The position numbers were made by a program, and so were the translations under genes. A DNA stretch of 64,000 nt from Palsa-504 sp963767565 (lineage in GTDB: Bacteria > Actinomycetota > Actinomycetes > Streptosporangiales > Streptosporangiaceae), in NCBI GenBank assembly GCA_963767565.1, contig CAVYEG010000006.1:1426001-1490000 (forward strand), written 5' to 3'. Under the pieces are notes generated by a model. The model searched no databases. It saw only the letters and a program-made list of their open reading frames with translations, and was not told where the DNA came from. This document shows, piece by piece, positions 8,531 to 17,885 of this stretch (position 1 is the first letter of the stretch; every line of letters starts with the position of its first letter).

Positions 8531-8671
8531 GATGCTCCGGTTCCGAGGGGTCACCCACGGAACCAGCACCGCCCGATGATCCGAGACCGGGGGGTACACG
8601 GGTACGTTGGCCTGCCTCCCGTGGAGACCCAGCATACCGAAGCAGCGCACAGGCCGAGGAGGACACGACCG

Positions 8672-9547
8672 GTGGCGGGTAAGAACGAACGCCAGCGCAG
8701 GCAAGCCAGGGAGAAGTACCGCCGTCAGCAGCAGGAGCGCTGGATCAGACAGCGGCAGGTCCGCAAGCGCTGGCTTACCGGGCTCAGCGCGGTGATCGCG
8801 GCCGGCCTCATCGCCGGCCTGCTGGTGGTGTTCCTGCCTGGCGGAGGCGCCAAGCCGGCGGCTGCGCCCAGCAAGTCGCCCAAGGCCTCGCCCTCAGCCT
8901 CGGCATCGGCATCCACCGTGGCCGAGCCGGCGCACCACTGCACCTACACCGCCGCCTCGCCGGTGGCGAAGAAGGTGAGCTTCCCGCCCGTCACGCCGGA
9001 TTACACCGCCAGTTACACGGCGACGCTCAACACCAACCAGGGGCCGATCACCTTCTCCCTGCTCAACAGCAAGGCGACCTGCACGGTCAACTCCTTCGTC
9101 CACCTGGCCGAGGCGGGGTACTTCAACAAGACCCAGTGCCACCGGCTCGTGACCACCGGCATCTACGTGCTGCAGTGCGGTGACCCGTACGCGACCGCCG
9201 ACACCAAGCTCACCTGCAGTACCAGCGGCAAGATAGGCACCGGGACGCCGGGCTACGATTTCGCCAGCGAAAATCTCACCGGCGCCAAATACGGGGCGGG
9301 CACGGTCGCGATGGCCAATGAAGGCACCGCAACCACCAACGGCAGCCAGTTCTTCATCGTGTACCAGGACACGGCGGAGCTAACGCCCTCCTATACACCG
9401 TTCGCCACGGTTTCTTCCGGGCTGAATATCGTAAAGAATGTGGCGAAGGCCGGTTACTCGTGCCAGTACGTCGTGTCGGGCCAGGCTGAAGGCGGCGCCC
9501 CGAAGGAGAAGGTCATCATTGACAGTGTGACGATCAAGAAAACCTGA
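8672..9547 (+). CDS. Membrane-anchored cyclophilin-type peptidyl-prolyl isomerase
   Basis: 291 residues from the GTG at 8672, chosen because a GAGGA Shine-Dalgarno sits about 10 bases upstream and because the protein then begins VAGKNERQRRQAREKY, the usual basic start. One transmembrane helix (about residues 33–52, LTGLSAVIAAGLIAGLLVVF) is followed by an Ala/Ser/Pro linker and an extracytoplasmic cyclophilin domain (NTNQGPITFSLLNSKATCTVN, FHRL-like QCHRLVTTGIYVLQCGDP, TNGSQFFIVYQD). It probably assists folding of secreted proteins. The catalytic Arg equivalent is in CHRL and the FFIVYQD block is conserved. Position between the MBL gene and the DUF349 gene is usual in actinomycetes. Confidence 0.93.
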   Translation: MAGKNERQRRQAREKYRRQQQERWIRQRQVRKRWLTGLSAVIAAGLIAGLLVVFLPGGGAKPAAAPSKSPKASPSASASASTVAEPAHHCTYTAASPVAKKVSFPPVTPDYTASYTATLNTNQGPITFSLLNSKATCTVNSFVHLAEAGYFNKTQCHRLVTTGIYVLQCGDPYATADTKLTCSTSGKIGTGTPGYDFASENLTGAKYGAGTVAMANEGTATTNGSQFFIVYQDTAELTPSYTPFATVSSGLNIVKNVAKAGYSCQYVVSGQAEGGAPKEKVIIDSVTIKKT

Positions 9548-9576
9548 ACGAGGCACGAGAACGCAGGAGGTTCGCC

Positions 9577-10815
9577 GTGACGACCGCCTATCATCCGTGG
9601 GGCCGGGTAGACGCCGACGGGACGGTCTATGTCCGTACCGCCGACGGCGAGCGGGTGATCGGCTCATGGCAGGCGGGCAGTCCGGAGGAGGCGATCGCCT
9701 TCTACCAGCGCAAGTACGAGGCCCTCGAGACCGAGGTGGTCCTGCTCGAGCAGCGGATCAGCGCCACCGACATGGCTCCCGCCCAGGCCGCAGCCACCGT
9801 GCAGCGGCTGATCGCCAGCATCAGCGACGCCAACGCGCTCGGCGACCTGGACGGCCTGCGGGTCAGGCTGGAGCGGCTCACCGAGGACGTCGGTCATCGC
9901 CGTGAGGAGGCCAAGGCGGCCCGGGAGCAGGCCCGGGTGCAGGCCAAGCAGGTCAAGGAGCGGATCGTGGCCGAGGCGGAGCAGATCGCCGCCGAGGCCA
10001 CGCACTGGAAGAGCAGCGGCGAGCGGATGCGCGAGCTGCTGGATGAGTGGAAGGCGGCGCCGCACGCCGACCGGGCCGCCGAGGCCGTGCTGTGGAAGCG
10101 GCTGTCGGCGGCCAGGAACGCCTTCACCAAGCGGCGCAAAGCGTACTTCGCCACGCTGGAGGCCGAGCGGGAGGATGTCAAGGCCCGCAAGGAGGCGCTG
10201 TGCGCCGAGGCCGAGGAGCTGTCGGGCTCCACCGATTGGGGTCCTACCACCAGCGCGTTCCGCGAGCTGATGCGCAGGTGGAAGGCGGCCGGGCGAGCGG
10301 ACCGGGAGGCCGAGGCCGAGCTGTGGAAGCGGTTCCGGACCGCGCAGGATAAGTTCTTCACTGCCCGCGCCGAGGTGTTCTCGGCCAAGGATGCCGCGTT
10401 GCGCGAGCATGCCGAGGCCAAGGAGCAGCTGCTGGAGCAGGCTGCGGCCCTGCTGCCGGTGACGGATTTCCGCGCGGCCCGGTCGGCGCTGCGCGGCATC
10501 GCCGAACGCTGGGAGCAGATCGGAGCCGTGCCGCGGGATTCACGCGAGCACCTGGAGTCGGGCCTGCGGCGGGTCGAAGAAGCGGTGCGCAAGGCCGAAG
10601 AGGCCCAGTGGCGCCGGTCCAACCCCGAGGCGCTGGCCCGGGCCGAAGGCACCGTGGCTCAGCTGCGCGCCACCATCGCCCAGCTGGAAGAGCAGCTGGC
10701 CAGTGCGCGCGACCGGGACGACGCCCGGGCCATAAGCAACGCCGAGGAAGCCCTGACTGCCCGCCGCGCATGGCTCGAGGAAGCCGAGCACACCCTAGCC
10801 GAGTTCAGCTCTTTA
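9577..10815 (+). CDS. DUF349 domain-containing coiled-coil protein without own stop codon
   Basis: Starts at GTG 9577 with AGGAGG-like signal (cgcaggaggttcgcc). The protein has an N-terminal beta segment (YHPWGRVDADGTVYVRTADG) and three or four tandem DUF349 helical repeats with the hallmark W-K/R-x3-A and LWKRF motifs (LLDEWKAAPHADRAAEAVLWKRL; similar at about residues 230–265 and 300–330), then a C-terminal coiled coil ending near TLAEFSS. Family members stop at about 410 residues. Here the frame has no stop there: it stays open through two hairpins and on to 15684, antisense to rel, apt, secF and part of secD. The end given is the end of family-like sequence. The function is unknown; the E. 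coli relative YbgA-like naming does not apply. Confidence 0.75.
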
Positions 10816-10817
10816 TC

Positions 10818-10839
10818 CCAGGGGGGACGACCCCCCTGG
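10818..10839 (+). terminator. Hairpin at the 3' end of the DUF349 gene
   Basis: A perfect 9-bp stem (ccagggggg / cccccctgg) with loop acga. It lies immediately after the last DUF349-like codons and before any in-frame stop. There is no T-tract, as is common in high-GC actinomycete terminators. If it terminates transcription, the DUF349 message would have no stop codon. Confidence 0.5.
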
Positions 10840-10879
10840 AACCCCCCGCATTCCCGCTGCGGTGCTCGCCGTAGTACCA

Positions 10880-10913
10880 CGCGGCTGGGGGCCCGTCGGG
10901 CCCCGCAGCCGCG
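10880..10913. terminator. Strong bidirectional hairpin between DUF349 gene and rel
   Basis: Arms 10880–10895 and 10897–10913 pair over 16 bp with one bulged G (10905). It begins 5 bases after the rel stop codon when read on the minus strand, and follows the DUF349 hairpin on the plus strand. It probably terminates rel and may block convergent transcription. Confidence 0.65.
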
Positions 10914-10917
10914 CGGT

Positions 10918-13464
10918 TTAGCTGGTGATGCGGTAGACGTCGTACACGCCGTCGATGGCGCGCACGGCGCGCAGCACGTGGCCGAGGTGCTTGGGGTCGC
11001 CCATCTCGAACGTGAAGCGGCTCACCGCCACCCGGTCCCGGCTGGTGGTGACCGTGGCGGACAGGATGTTGACGTGCTGGTCGGACAGCACCCTGGTCAC
11101 GTCGGACAGCAGCCGGGTCCGGTCGAGCGCCTCCACCTGGATGGCGACCAGGAACACCGCGCCGTCGGTGGCCGCCCAGTGGACCTCGACCATCCGGTCC
11201 CGCTGCGTCCCGGACAGGTGGGTGAGGTTCGTGCAGTCCGTCCGGTGCACGGACACGCCGTGGCCGTGGGTCACGAATCCGTTGATCTGGTCCCCCGGTA
11301 CCGGGGTGCAGCAGCGGGACAGGCGAACCCACACGTCAGGCGCGCCGGTGACCTGGACACCGGACTCGGTGGGCGCCCGGGGCTGCGGCGCCTTGGTCGG
11401 CAAGGTGGTCTCGGCCAGGTCGTCCTGAGCGCCCGCCAGGCCACCGACCGACTTGACCAGCTTCTCGACGATCGACTGCGCGCTGACCCGGCCCTCGCCG
11501 ACCGCCGCGTACAGCCCCGAGACGTCCGGGTAGCGCAGGTCGCGGGCCAGAGTGATCAGCGTGTCGGCGGCCGCGAGCCGCTGCAGCGGGAGCCCCTGCT
11601 TGCGCATGGCCCGGGCGATCTGGTCCTTGCCCGCTTCCACCGCGGCTTCCCGGCGCTCCTTGGAGAACCACTGCCTGATCTTGTTCCGGGCGCGGGGGCT
11701 CTGCACGAACTTCAGCCAGTCCCGGCTCGGCCCGGCCTCGGCGGTCTTGGAGGTGAAGATCTCGACCGTGTCGCCGTTGTCCAGGCTGGACTCCAGCGCC
11801 ACCAGGCGGCCGTTCACCCGGGCACCGATCGTCCGGTGGCCGACCTCGGTGTGGATGGCGTAGGCGAAGTCCACCGGGGTGGAGCCCTGCGGCAGCGGTA
11901 TCACGTCGCCCCGCGGGGTGAACACGTAGACCTCGGCCGCGGCCAGGTCGAAGCGGAGCGACTCGAGGAACTCGGCCGGGTCCTCGGTCTCGCGCTGCCA
12001 GTCGACCAGCTGGCGGAGCCAGGCCATTTCCTGGGCGTCGTCCTTGGCGTCCTTGGACCGGCCGAACACCGTTTCTTCCTTGTACTTCCAGTGCGCCGCG
12101 ACCCCGTACTCGGCGCGCTGGTGCATGCGCCAGGTCCGGATCTGCAGCTCCACCGGCTTGCCGCCCGGGCCGATGACCGTGGTGTGCAGCGACTGGTACA
12201 TGTTGAACTTCGGCATCGCGATGTAGTCCTTGAACCGTCCGGGGACGGGGTTCCATCGCGCGTGGATGGTGCCAAGCGCCGCGTAACAGTCGCGGACGGA
12301 GTCGACCAGGACACGGATGCCCACCAGGTCGTGGATCTCGTCGAAGCCGACGTCCTTGGCGATCATCTTCTGGTAGACCGAGTAGTAGTGCTTGGGGCGA
12401 CCGGTCACCGAGGACTTGATCTTCGCCTCATGCAGGTCCGCGCGGACATCCTGGATCACTTCCTGCAGGAACGTCTCGCGCCGCGGCGCCCGGCTGGACA
12501 CCAGGCGGGCGATCTCATCGAAGCGTTTCGGATAGAGCGTCTGGAAGGCGAGATCCTCCAGCTCCCACTTCACCTTGTTCATGCCCAGCCGGTGCGCGAG
12601 CGGGGCGTAGATCTCCAGCACCTCCCGCGACTTGCGCTCCTGCTTCTCCTGCTTCAGGTAGCGCAGCGTGCGCATGTTGTGCAGCCGGTCCGCGAGCTTG
12701 ATGACCAGCACGCGGATGTCGCGGGACATCGCGACCACCATCTTGCGGACGGTCTCGGCCTCGGCGGACTCGCCGTACTTGACCTTGTCCAGCTTGGTGA
12801 CGCCATCCACCAGCGCGGTGATGTCCTCGCCGAACTCGCCGCGCAGCTCGGTCAGCGAGTACGGGGTGTCTTCCACCGTGTCGTGCAGCAGGGCCGCGCA
12901 GATGGTCTCGGTATTCATGCCGAGCTCGGCGAGGATGGTCGCCACCGCCAGCGGGTGGGTGATGTACGGGTCGCCGCTCAGCCGTTTCTGGTCCCGGTGC
13001 CAGTAGGCGGCCGTTTCGTAGGCTCGCTCGATCAGCCGGATATCGGCCTTCGGATGGGTCGACCGCACGGTCTTGACCAGCGGATCGAGGACCGGGCTGA
13101 CGCCCCCGGAGCGCTGCGCCCCCAGCCGCGCGAGCCGGCGCCGGACTCCGACGCCCGAGGCCGCGACGTCCGCGGCCTGGCCCTGCACCGCCGCGACCGC
13201 CGCCCGGGCCCGTCCGGGCCGGGCCTGGCTGGCCCGCGCGGTCTTGTTCGGCGGATCCTGGGCGCCCGCGGCCTCGGAGCCTGCGGCCGCCTCCGGATCG
13301 CCGGCCGGGTCCGGCGCGGCCTCCTCGGCCGCGCGCCGAGGAGGCACGCCTACCGCTGCCGCCTCGGTCTGTTCCGCGTCAGCTACGGGATCGGTTCCCC
13401 GCGGCGCGTCCACCCGGGCAGTATCAGCAGCTCTCGTGCCGGTCGTGACGACGTCACCGGCCAC
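10918..13464 (-). CDS. relA: Bifunctional (p)ppGpp synthetase/hydrolase Rel
   Basis: Makes and degrades the alarmone (p)ppGpp. From GTG 13464 the protein has 848 residues; this start is preferred over TTG 13485 because GAGGAG lies about 5 bases before it. A disordered Ala-rich extension of about 110 residues precedes the HD hydrolase domain (ITHPLAVA, LLHDTVEDT, LADRLHNMRT, all metal/catalytic residues present). The synthetase domain has RFKDYIAMPK, the RXKD type of bifunctional enzymes, and MYQSLHTTVIG. A TGS domain (VYVFTPRGDVIPLPQGSTPVDFAY), the zinc-finger/CC region (RLSRCCTPVPGD) and a C-terminal ACT domain follow. A TACAAT -10-like element lies at 13492–13497 on the minus strand. Confidence 0.97.
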   Translation of the reverse strand: MAGDVVTTGTRAADTARVDAPRGTDPVADAEQTEAAAVGVPPRRAAEEAAPDPAGDPEAAAGSEAAGAQDPPNKTARASQARPGRARAAVAAVQGQAADVAASGVGVRRRLARLGAQRSGGVSPVLDPLVKTVRSTHPKADIRLIERAYETAAYWHRDQKRLSGDPYITHPLAVATILAELGMNTETICAALLHDTVEDTPYSLTELRGEFGEDITALVDGVTKLDKVKYGESAEAETVRKMVVAMSRDIRVLVIKLADRLHNMRTLRYLKQEKQERKSREVLEIYAPLAHRLGMNKVKWELEDLAFQTLYPKRFDEIARLVSSRAPRRETFLQEVIQDVRADLHEAKIKSSVTGRPKHYYSVYQKMIAKDVGFDEIHDLVGIRVLVDSVRDCYAALGTIHARWNPVPGRFKDYIAMPKFNMYQSLHTTVIGPGGKPVELQIRTWRMHQRAEYGVAAHWKYKEETVFGRSKDAKDDAQEMAWLRQLVDWQRETEDPAEFLESLRFDLAAAEVYVFTPRGDVIPLPQGSTPVDFAYAIHTEVGHRTIGARVNGRLVALESSLDNGDTVEIFTSKTAEAGPSRDWLKFVQSPRARNKIRQWFSKERREAAVEAGKDQIARAMRKQGLPLQRLAAADTLITLARDLRYPDVSGLYAAVGEGRVSAQSIVEKLVKSVGGLAGAQDDLAETTLPTKAPQPRAPTESGVQVTGAPDVWVRLSRCCTPVPGDQINGFVTHGHGVSVHRTDCTNLTHLSGTQRDRMVEVHWAATDGAVFLVAIQVEALDRTRLLSDVTRVLSDQHVNILSATVTTSRDRVAVSRFTFEMGDPKHLGHVLRAVRAIDGVYDVYRITS

Positions 13465-13584
13465 TCGCGCTCCTCGCTCTGCCAAGCCACCATTGTACTT
13501 AGATGGTTAGAACACCAGATGGCATGCGTGCGATTCCCGCTGGGATTTCACCGCCGCGATGCCGGAATGGCATCGCAGGCGGGG

Positions 13585-14175
13585 TTAGACGGTGAGGAGG
13601 GCGCTGACGGGCAGGCCGGGGAGCTTGGCGCGGCCGTTGAGGAAGGAGAGCTCGAGGAGCACGGAGATGCCTGCCACCCGGGCGCCGGCGCGGTGCACCA
13701 GGTCGGCGGTGGCGTGGGCGGTGCCGCCGGTGGCCAGGACGTCGTCGATGACCAGGACACGCTCGCCGCAGGCGAAGGCGTCGGTCAGCACCTCGATGGT
13801 GGCGGTGCCGTATTCGAGCTGGTAATCCTGGGCCAGCGTGACGCCGGGAAGCTTGCCCTTCTTCCTGATCGGCACGAACCCGGCGCCCAGGCAGCAGGCC
13901 ACCGGAGCGGCCAGGATGAAACCGCGGGCTTCGATGCCCGCCACCTTGTCGACCGGGCCGTGCGTCGCGGCCAGGGCCTGCACCACGGCGCCGAACGCCC
14001 GCGCGTCGGCCAGCAGCGGGGTGATGTCCTTGAACACCACCCCGGGCTGCGGATAGTCGGGCACGTCCCGGATCCGGCTGGCGATCAGGGCGGTCAGCTC
14101 GGCGGACGGCCGGGCGGCATGCTGATCCGGGCCCGGCTCGTACTGGCTGGCGGGCGCCTCAGCCGGGTCGGGCAT
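13585..14175 (-). CDS. apt: Adenine phosphoribosyltransferase
   Basis: 196 residues. Converts adenine plus PRPP to AMP in purine salvage. The PRPP-binding loop is VLVIDDVLATGGTAHAT (about residues 134–150). The N-terminal hood has IRDVPDYPQPGVVFKDITPLL, and EARGFILAAPVA is the usual Apt block. It lies between secF and rel, a conserved actinomycete order; Apt removes adenine while Rel uses the GTP/ATP pools, so co-regulation is plausible but not shown. The secF stop is 3 bases upstream of the apt ATG (14175), consistent with one operon running secD–secF–apt–rel. Confidence 0.96.
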   Translation of the reverse strand: MPDPAEAPASQYEPGPDQHAARPSAELTALIASRIRDVPDYPQPGVVFKDITPLLADARAFGAVVQALAATHGPVDKVAGIEARGFILAAPVACCLGAGFVPIRKKGKLPGVTLAQDYQLEYGTATIEVLTDAFACGERVLVIDDVLATGGTAHATADLVHRAGARVAGISVLLELSFLNGRAKLPGLPVSALLTV

Positions 14176-14178
14176 CGG

Positions 14179-15414
14179 TCAGCGCCGCTTCTTCTTGCCG
14201 GTCGGCCGGTGCCGGGCCGAGCTGCCGGTCCGGCGTGGCTGCTGCCGCGGGCCTGGCCGCACCGTGCCCGGCGCGGTCCTGGCCGCCGTGACGCGGGACG
14301 CGGTGGTGGTCAGCTCGTCCGCGGCCGGCGCGGCATCGTCGGAGTATCCGGCGTCGTCCGCTTCGTCCTCGGGCCCCGATGGCACGGCCCCGGCGGGACC
14401 GCCGACCGGGGCCTTGGCGGCGGCGCGCTTGGCGGCCCGGCCGCCGGAGGCGCGGACGCTCACCCGCTTGGCCAGCGCCTGGTACTGCGGCTCGCGCTCC
14501 TTGAGGTCACACAGGACCGGGGTCGCGATGAAGATCGAGGAGTAGGTGCCGGACAGCATGCCGATGAACAGGACCAGGGCCAGTTCCTCGAGCTCGTTGT
14601 TGGCGCCGAGCAGGGCGGTGGCCACGACCAGGATCGCGGTGACCGGCAGCAGGGCGATCAGGGAGGTGTTGATGGACCTGACCAGGGTCTGGTTCAGGGC
14701 CAGGTTCGCCGCCTGGCTGTAGGTGCTCCGAGCGCCGCCGAGCAGGCCGGCCGTGTTCTCCCGGACCTTGTCGAAGACCACCACGGTGTCATACAGCGAG
14801 TAGCCGAGGATGGTCAGCAGCCCGATGACGCTCGCCGGGCTGACCTGGAACCCGGCCAGCGCGTACACCCCGATGGTGATCACGATGTCGTGGATCAGGG
14901 CGACGAACGCCGCGATGGCCATCTTCCACTCGAAGGCGATGGACAGGTAGATCACGATCACGATCAGGAACGCGATCAGCGCCTGCAGCGCCTTGCTGGA
15001 GATCTGGCTGCCCCAGCTGGCGCCCACGGTGGTGGTGGTGATGTCGTTCGGGTTGACGCCGAGCTTGCTGGTAATCGAGCCCTCGAGCGTGGTGGTCTGG
15101 CCGCCGGTCAGGGCCTTGGTCTGCACCTGCCAGCCCTGTTGCGCGCCGCTGAGTTTCTGCACCAGGGCGCCGCTGACGCCGCCGTTCTCGACCGCGTCCT
15201 GGACCTGGGTGACGCTCGCGGTGGGCGCGGAGAACTCGAAGATGGCGCCGCCCTTGAACTCGACGCTGAAGTTCAGCCGCAGGACGAGCAGGGCCACGAC
15301 GCTGACGACCAGGATGGCCCCGGAAATCGTGTACCACAGCCGCTTGCGGCCGACGAAGTCGATGGATACCTCGCCGCGGTAGAGCCTGCCGCCGATCTGT
15401 CCCAGCCGCGACAT
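14179..15414 (-). CDS. secF: Protein translocase subunit SecF
   Basis: 411 residues from ATG 15414, which overlaps the secD stop by one base (TGATG); a longer frame upstream is only the antisense of secD's repetitive tail. Six transmembrane segments are expected. Visible elements are the N-terminal VSIDFVGRKRLWYTISG, the first helix, the periplasmic P1 region (NFSVEFKGGAIFEFSAPTASV, the FKGG motif), and the C-terminal TM4–TM5 motif (TILGYSLYDTVVVFDKVREN) that couples to the proton motive force. The last 90 residues are a basic, Ala/Pro-rich cytoplasmic tail. With SecD it promotes late steps of Sec export. Confidence 0.96.
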   Translation of the reverse strand: MSRLGQIGGRLYRGEVSIDFVGRKRLWYTISGAILVVSVVALLVLRLNFSVEFKGGAIFEFSAPTASVTQVQDAVENGGVSGALVQKLSGAQQGWQVQTKALTGGQTTTLEGSITSKLGVNPNDITTTTVGASWGSQISSKALQALIAFLIVIVIYLSIAFEWKMAIAAFVALIHDIVITIGVYALAGFQVSPASVIGLLTILGYSLYDTVVVFDKVRENTAGLLGGARSTYSQAANLALNQTLVRSINTSLIALLPVTAILVVATALLGANNELEELALVLFIGMLSGTYSSIFIATPVLCDLKEREPQYQALAKRVSVRASGGRAAKRAAAKAPVGGPAGAVPSGPEDEADDAGYSDDAAPAADELTTTASRVTAARTAPGTVRPGPRQQPRRTGSSARHRPTGKKKRR

Positions 15415-17330
15415 CACGCCTCCCCCGAGGTGCGGGACCCCGTGGTGCGAGATCCAGTGGTGCGAGATCCAGTGGTGCGCCCCACCGAATCCGGCCTGCG
15501 CCGGACCTGGGTGCGCCGGACCGAGGTCCGCCATCCGGTCCGGGCGCCGAGCCGGGCCGGGTCAAGGCCGGACAGCGGGTGGCCGTTGCCGAAGAACCTG
15601 GTCCGGGCCAGCAGCGTCACCATGGGCTTGGTGAACAGGAACACCACGATCACGTCGATGAGCGTGGTCAGGCCGAGGGTGTAGGCAAAGCCCTTGACCT
15701 CGCCGATGGCGAAGTAGTACAGCAGGACGGCGGCCAGGAACGACACCGTGTCCGAGACCAGGATCGTGCGCCGGGCCCGCTTCCAGCCCGCCTCCACGGC
15801 CGGGCGCAGCTGTTTACCCTCGCGCACTTCGTCACGCAATCGCTCGAAGAACACGACGAACGAGTCGGCGGTGATGCCGATGGCCACGATCAGGCCGGCG
15901 ATGCCGGACAGCTCGAGATGGAAGCTCTGGTACTTGGTCAGCAGGACCACGGACAGGTAGGTGATGGTGGCGGAGATGATCAGGCTGGACACCGACACCA
16001 GGCCGAGGCCGCGGTAGTAGATGAAGGAGTAAAGGACCACCAGCGCCAGCCCGATCGCGGCGGCGATCAGGCCGCCGTCGAGCTGGCTCTTGCCCACCGT
16101 CGGCGAGACCGACGACTCGTACTGGACGGTGAAGCTGAGCGGCAGGTGCCCGTACTTGAGGACGTTCTGCAGCTGAGTGGCCTGGGCCTGGGTGAAGTTG
16201 CCGGTGATCTGGGCGTTGCCGCCCGGGATGGCGCTCTGGGTCTCGGGCGAGGTGACGACGGTCCCGTCCAGGACGATGGCGATCTGGTTCAGCGCTCCGT
16301 CATTCGGGTTGGTCGTGTAGTCGGAACCGTACTTGCTGAACTGGGCGGAGGTCAGCGTGCTGAACGCCGCCGCGCCCTTGCTGTCCAGCGTGAGGTTGAC
16401 CTGCCACTGGTTGTTGGTCGTGGACACCGCGGCCTGCGCGTTGGTCACGTCCTCGCCGAGCACCTTGGCCACGTCGAGGGCGTACTTGTTGCCGCTGGCA
16501 TCACACGAGACGATCTGCTGGTCCGGATCGTCGTAGTCGGCGGACTTCTTGTAGCCGACCTGAGCCTTCCACACGCTGTCGCTCTCGCCGGGCTTGCAGG
16601 TGAGCTTGTTGAACAGCGCCAGCGTGCTCTTGTTCACCAGGCTCGCGTTGCCGTAGGCCGTGCTGCTCGTGGCCGGGGTAGAGCTAGCCGTCGGGGTGGG
16701 CGAAGCGGACGCGGCGGGTGAGGCGGTACCGGTGGCCGTGGGGCTGGCGGTGGCCGTCGGGCTGGCACTGGCGCCGACGTCAGGGACGATCTTGGCCGAG
16801 GTGCTCGCCGTGCTGGTCGCGCTGGCCGAGGCCGAGGCCTTCGGCGTGGCCGAGGTGCTCGCGCTCGGCGAGGCGGTGGCCGAGGCCGATGGCGAGGCCG
16901 TGGGGGTGGGGGTGGCGCCGTACTGCTGGAGCAGCAGGACCTGACGGAACCTGAGCAGGGCGGTCGTGCTGACCAGGGCGATGGTCTGCTGGGAGCTCTT
17001 GCCCGGCACGGAGACGACCAGCAGGTCGTCGCCCTCCGGCGACACCGAGGCACCGGAGTTACCTGTGCCGTTGACCCGGGCCAGGATGATGTTGCTGGCC
17101 TCGGTCAGCTCGCCGGGCTGCGGGGCAGCCCCGGACAGCGTCTGGGCCTTCATGGTGACCTGGGTGCCGCTGGACAGGTCGAGCCCGAGGCCGACCTGGA
17201 AGTGGTTGTGCCATTGACCCGGGCTGAACAGGCTCCCGCCCAGGATGCTCAGCAGCATGATCAACAGGAGCACAGCGAGCGCTAGGAGCGCCCGTCCCGG
17301 ATGCGGGACAGTCTTCGTCGGGGCTGCCAC
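15414..17330 (-). CDS. secD: Protein translocase subunit SecD with low-complexity insert
   Basis: 638 residues. TM1 is near residues 14–34. The export-stimulating P1 head is split by an Ala/Ser/Thr/Pro-rich stretch of about 85 residues (roughly 137–222), longer than in most relatives. The C-terminal half has five helices, with GIAGLIVAIGITADSFVVFF containing the conserved Asp and ERLRDE. The last 60 residues are basic, with TTGSR repeated three times, encoded by a 15-bp DNA repeat (15430–15480). The start is ATG-type at 17330 behind yajC. SecD overlaps SecF and forms the SecDF complex, with YajC encoded just upstream. Confidence 0.95.
   Translation of the reverse strand: MAAPTKTVPHPGRALLALAVLLLIMLLSILGGSLFSPGQWHNHFQVGLGLDLSSGTQVTMKAQTLSGAAPQPGELTEASNIILARVNGTGNSGASVSPEGDDLLVVSVPGKSSQQTIALVSTTALLRFRQVLLLQQYGATPTPTASPSASATASPSASTSATPKASASASATSTASTSAKIVPDVGASASPTATASPTATGTASPAASASPTPTASSTPATSSTAYGNASLVNKSTLALFNKLTCKPGESDSVWKAQVGYKKSADYDDPDQQIVSCDASGNKYALDVAKVLGEDVTNAQAAVSTTNNQWQVNLTLDSKGAAAFSTLTSAQFSKYGSDYTTNPNDGALNQIAIVLDGTVVTSPETQSAIPGGNAQITGNFTQAQATQLQNVLKYGHLPLSFTVQYESSVSPTVGKSQLDGGLIAAAIGLALVVLYSFIYYRGLGLVSVSSLIISATITYLSVVLLTKYQSFHLELSGIAGLIVAIGITADSFVVFFERLRDEVREGKQLRPAVEAGWKRARRTILVSDTVSFLAAVLLYYFAIGEVKGFAYTLGLTTLIDVIVVFLFTKPMVTLLARTRFFGNGHPLSGLDPARLGARTGWRTSVRRTQVRRRPDSVGRTTGSRTTGSRTTGSRTSGEA
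15430..15480. repeat. 15-bp tandem repeat in the 3' end of secD
   Basis: Units gtgcgggaccccgtg (15430–15444) and gtgcgagatccagtg twice (15445–15474), plus a partial unit. It encodes TTGSR repeats in SecD. Its complement, TCTCGCACCACGGGG, differs at 2 of 15 positions from the array at 50271–50390. Confidence 0.8.
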
Positions 17331-17375
17331 TTCTCCGCCTGTCTTATGTCAGTCGTTCCTCGGCCGGCCGACGAC

Positions 17376-17846
17376 TCAGTCCTTGTCGGACTTGGCCAGC
17401 TCCCCGTCGTGTGATGCGGTCAGGCCGTCCTCGGCCGACGCGGCGTCCTCGTGCTCGTCGGACGGGTCCGCCTCGGAATCGTAGCCATCGGCCTCGTCGT
17501 AGCCTTCGGCCTCGTCGTCGACGGGCTCCGGCTCATCCCCCTCGCTGACGACCTCCATGATGGCGCGCCGCATGTAGCGGACGTCCACGCCCGGCGCCAC
17601 CTCGAGGATGACGTCGTCGCCGTCGACGGCGGACACGGTGGCGTACATCCCGGCCGTGGTGCGGACCCGGGCACCGACGCCGACGGTGCGCTGCTGCTGC
17701 TGAGCCTGCTGCTGACGGCGGCGCTGCGGCCGGATCATCAGGAAGTAGAAACCGACAAAGACCAGCACGATCAAGAGCAGGAACGTATACGAGCTGCTAC
17801 CTGACGACTTGGCGGCCGCCGCGGCGGCTCCTGCAATAGTCCCCAT
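17376..17846 (-). CDS. yajC: Preprotein translocase subunit YajC
   Basis: 156 residues from ATG 17846 (MGTIAGAAAAA), chosen over ATG 17858 because AAGGA lies 12 bases before it and would abut the longer start. One transmembrane helix (YTFLLLIVLVFVGFYFLMIRPQRRR) is followed by the conserved YajC domain (VGVGARVRTTAGMYATVSAVDGDDVILEVAPG). The tail of about 55 residues is unusually acidic (EPEPVDDEAEGYDEADGYDSEAD). It associates with SecDF; the gene is 45 bases upstream of secD on the same strand. Confidence 0.94.
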   Translation of the reverse strand: MGTIAGAAAAAAKSSGSSSYTFLLLIVLVFVGFYFLMIRPQRRRQQQAQQQQRTVGVGARVRTTAGMYATVSAVDGDDVILEVAPGVDVRYMRRAIMEVVSEGDEPEPVDDEAEGYDEADGYDSEADPSDEHEDAASAEDGLTASHDGELAKSDKD

Positions 17847-17885
17847 GACCCGGGGCATCCTTCCAGTTGGTTACGCATGCGCGGT

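Noticed and set aside
9577..15684. A 2035-codon open frame starting with the DUF349 gene
   Set aside because: Only the first 410 codons look like a protein family; the rest is the antisense of rel, apt, secF and secD in a GC-rich frame with few stops.
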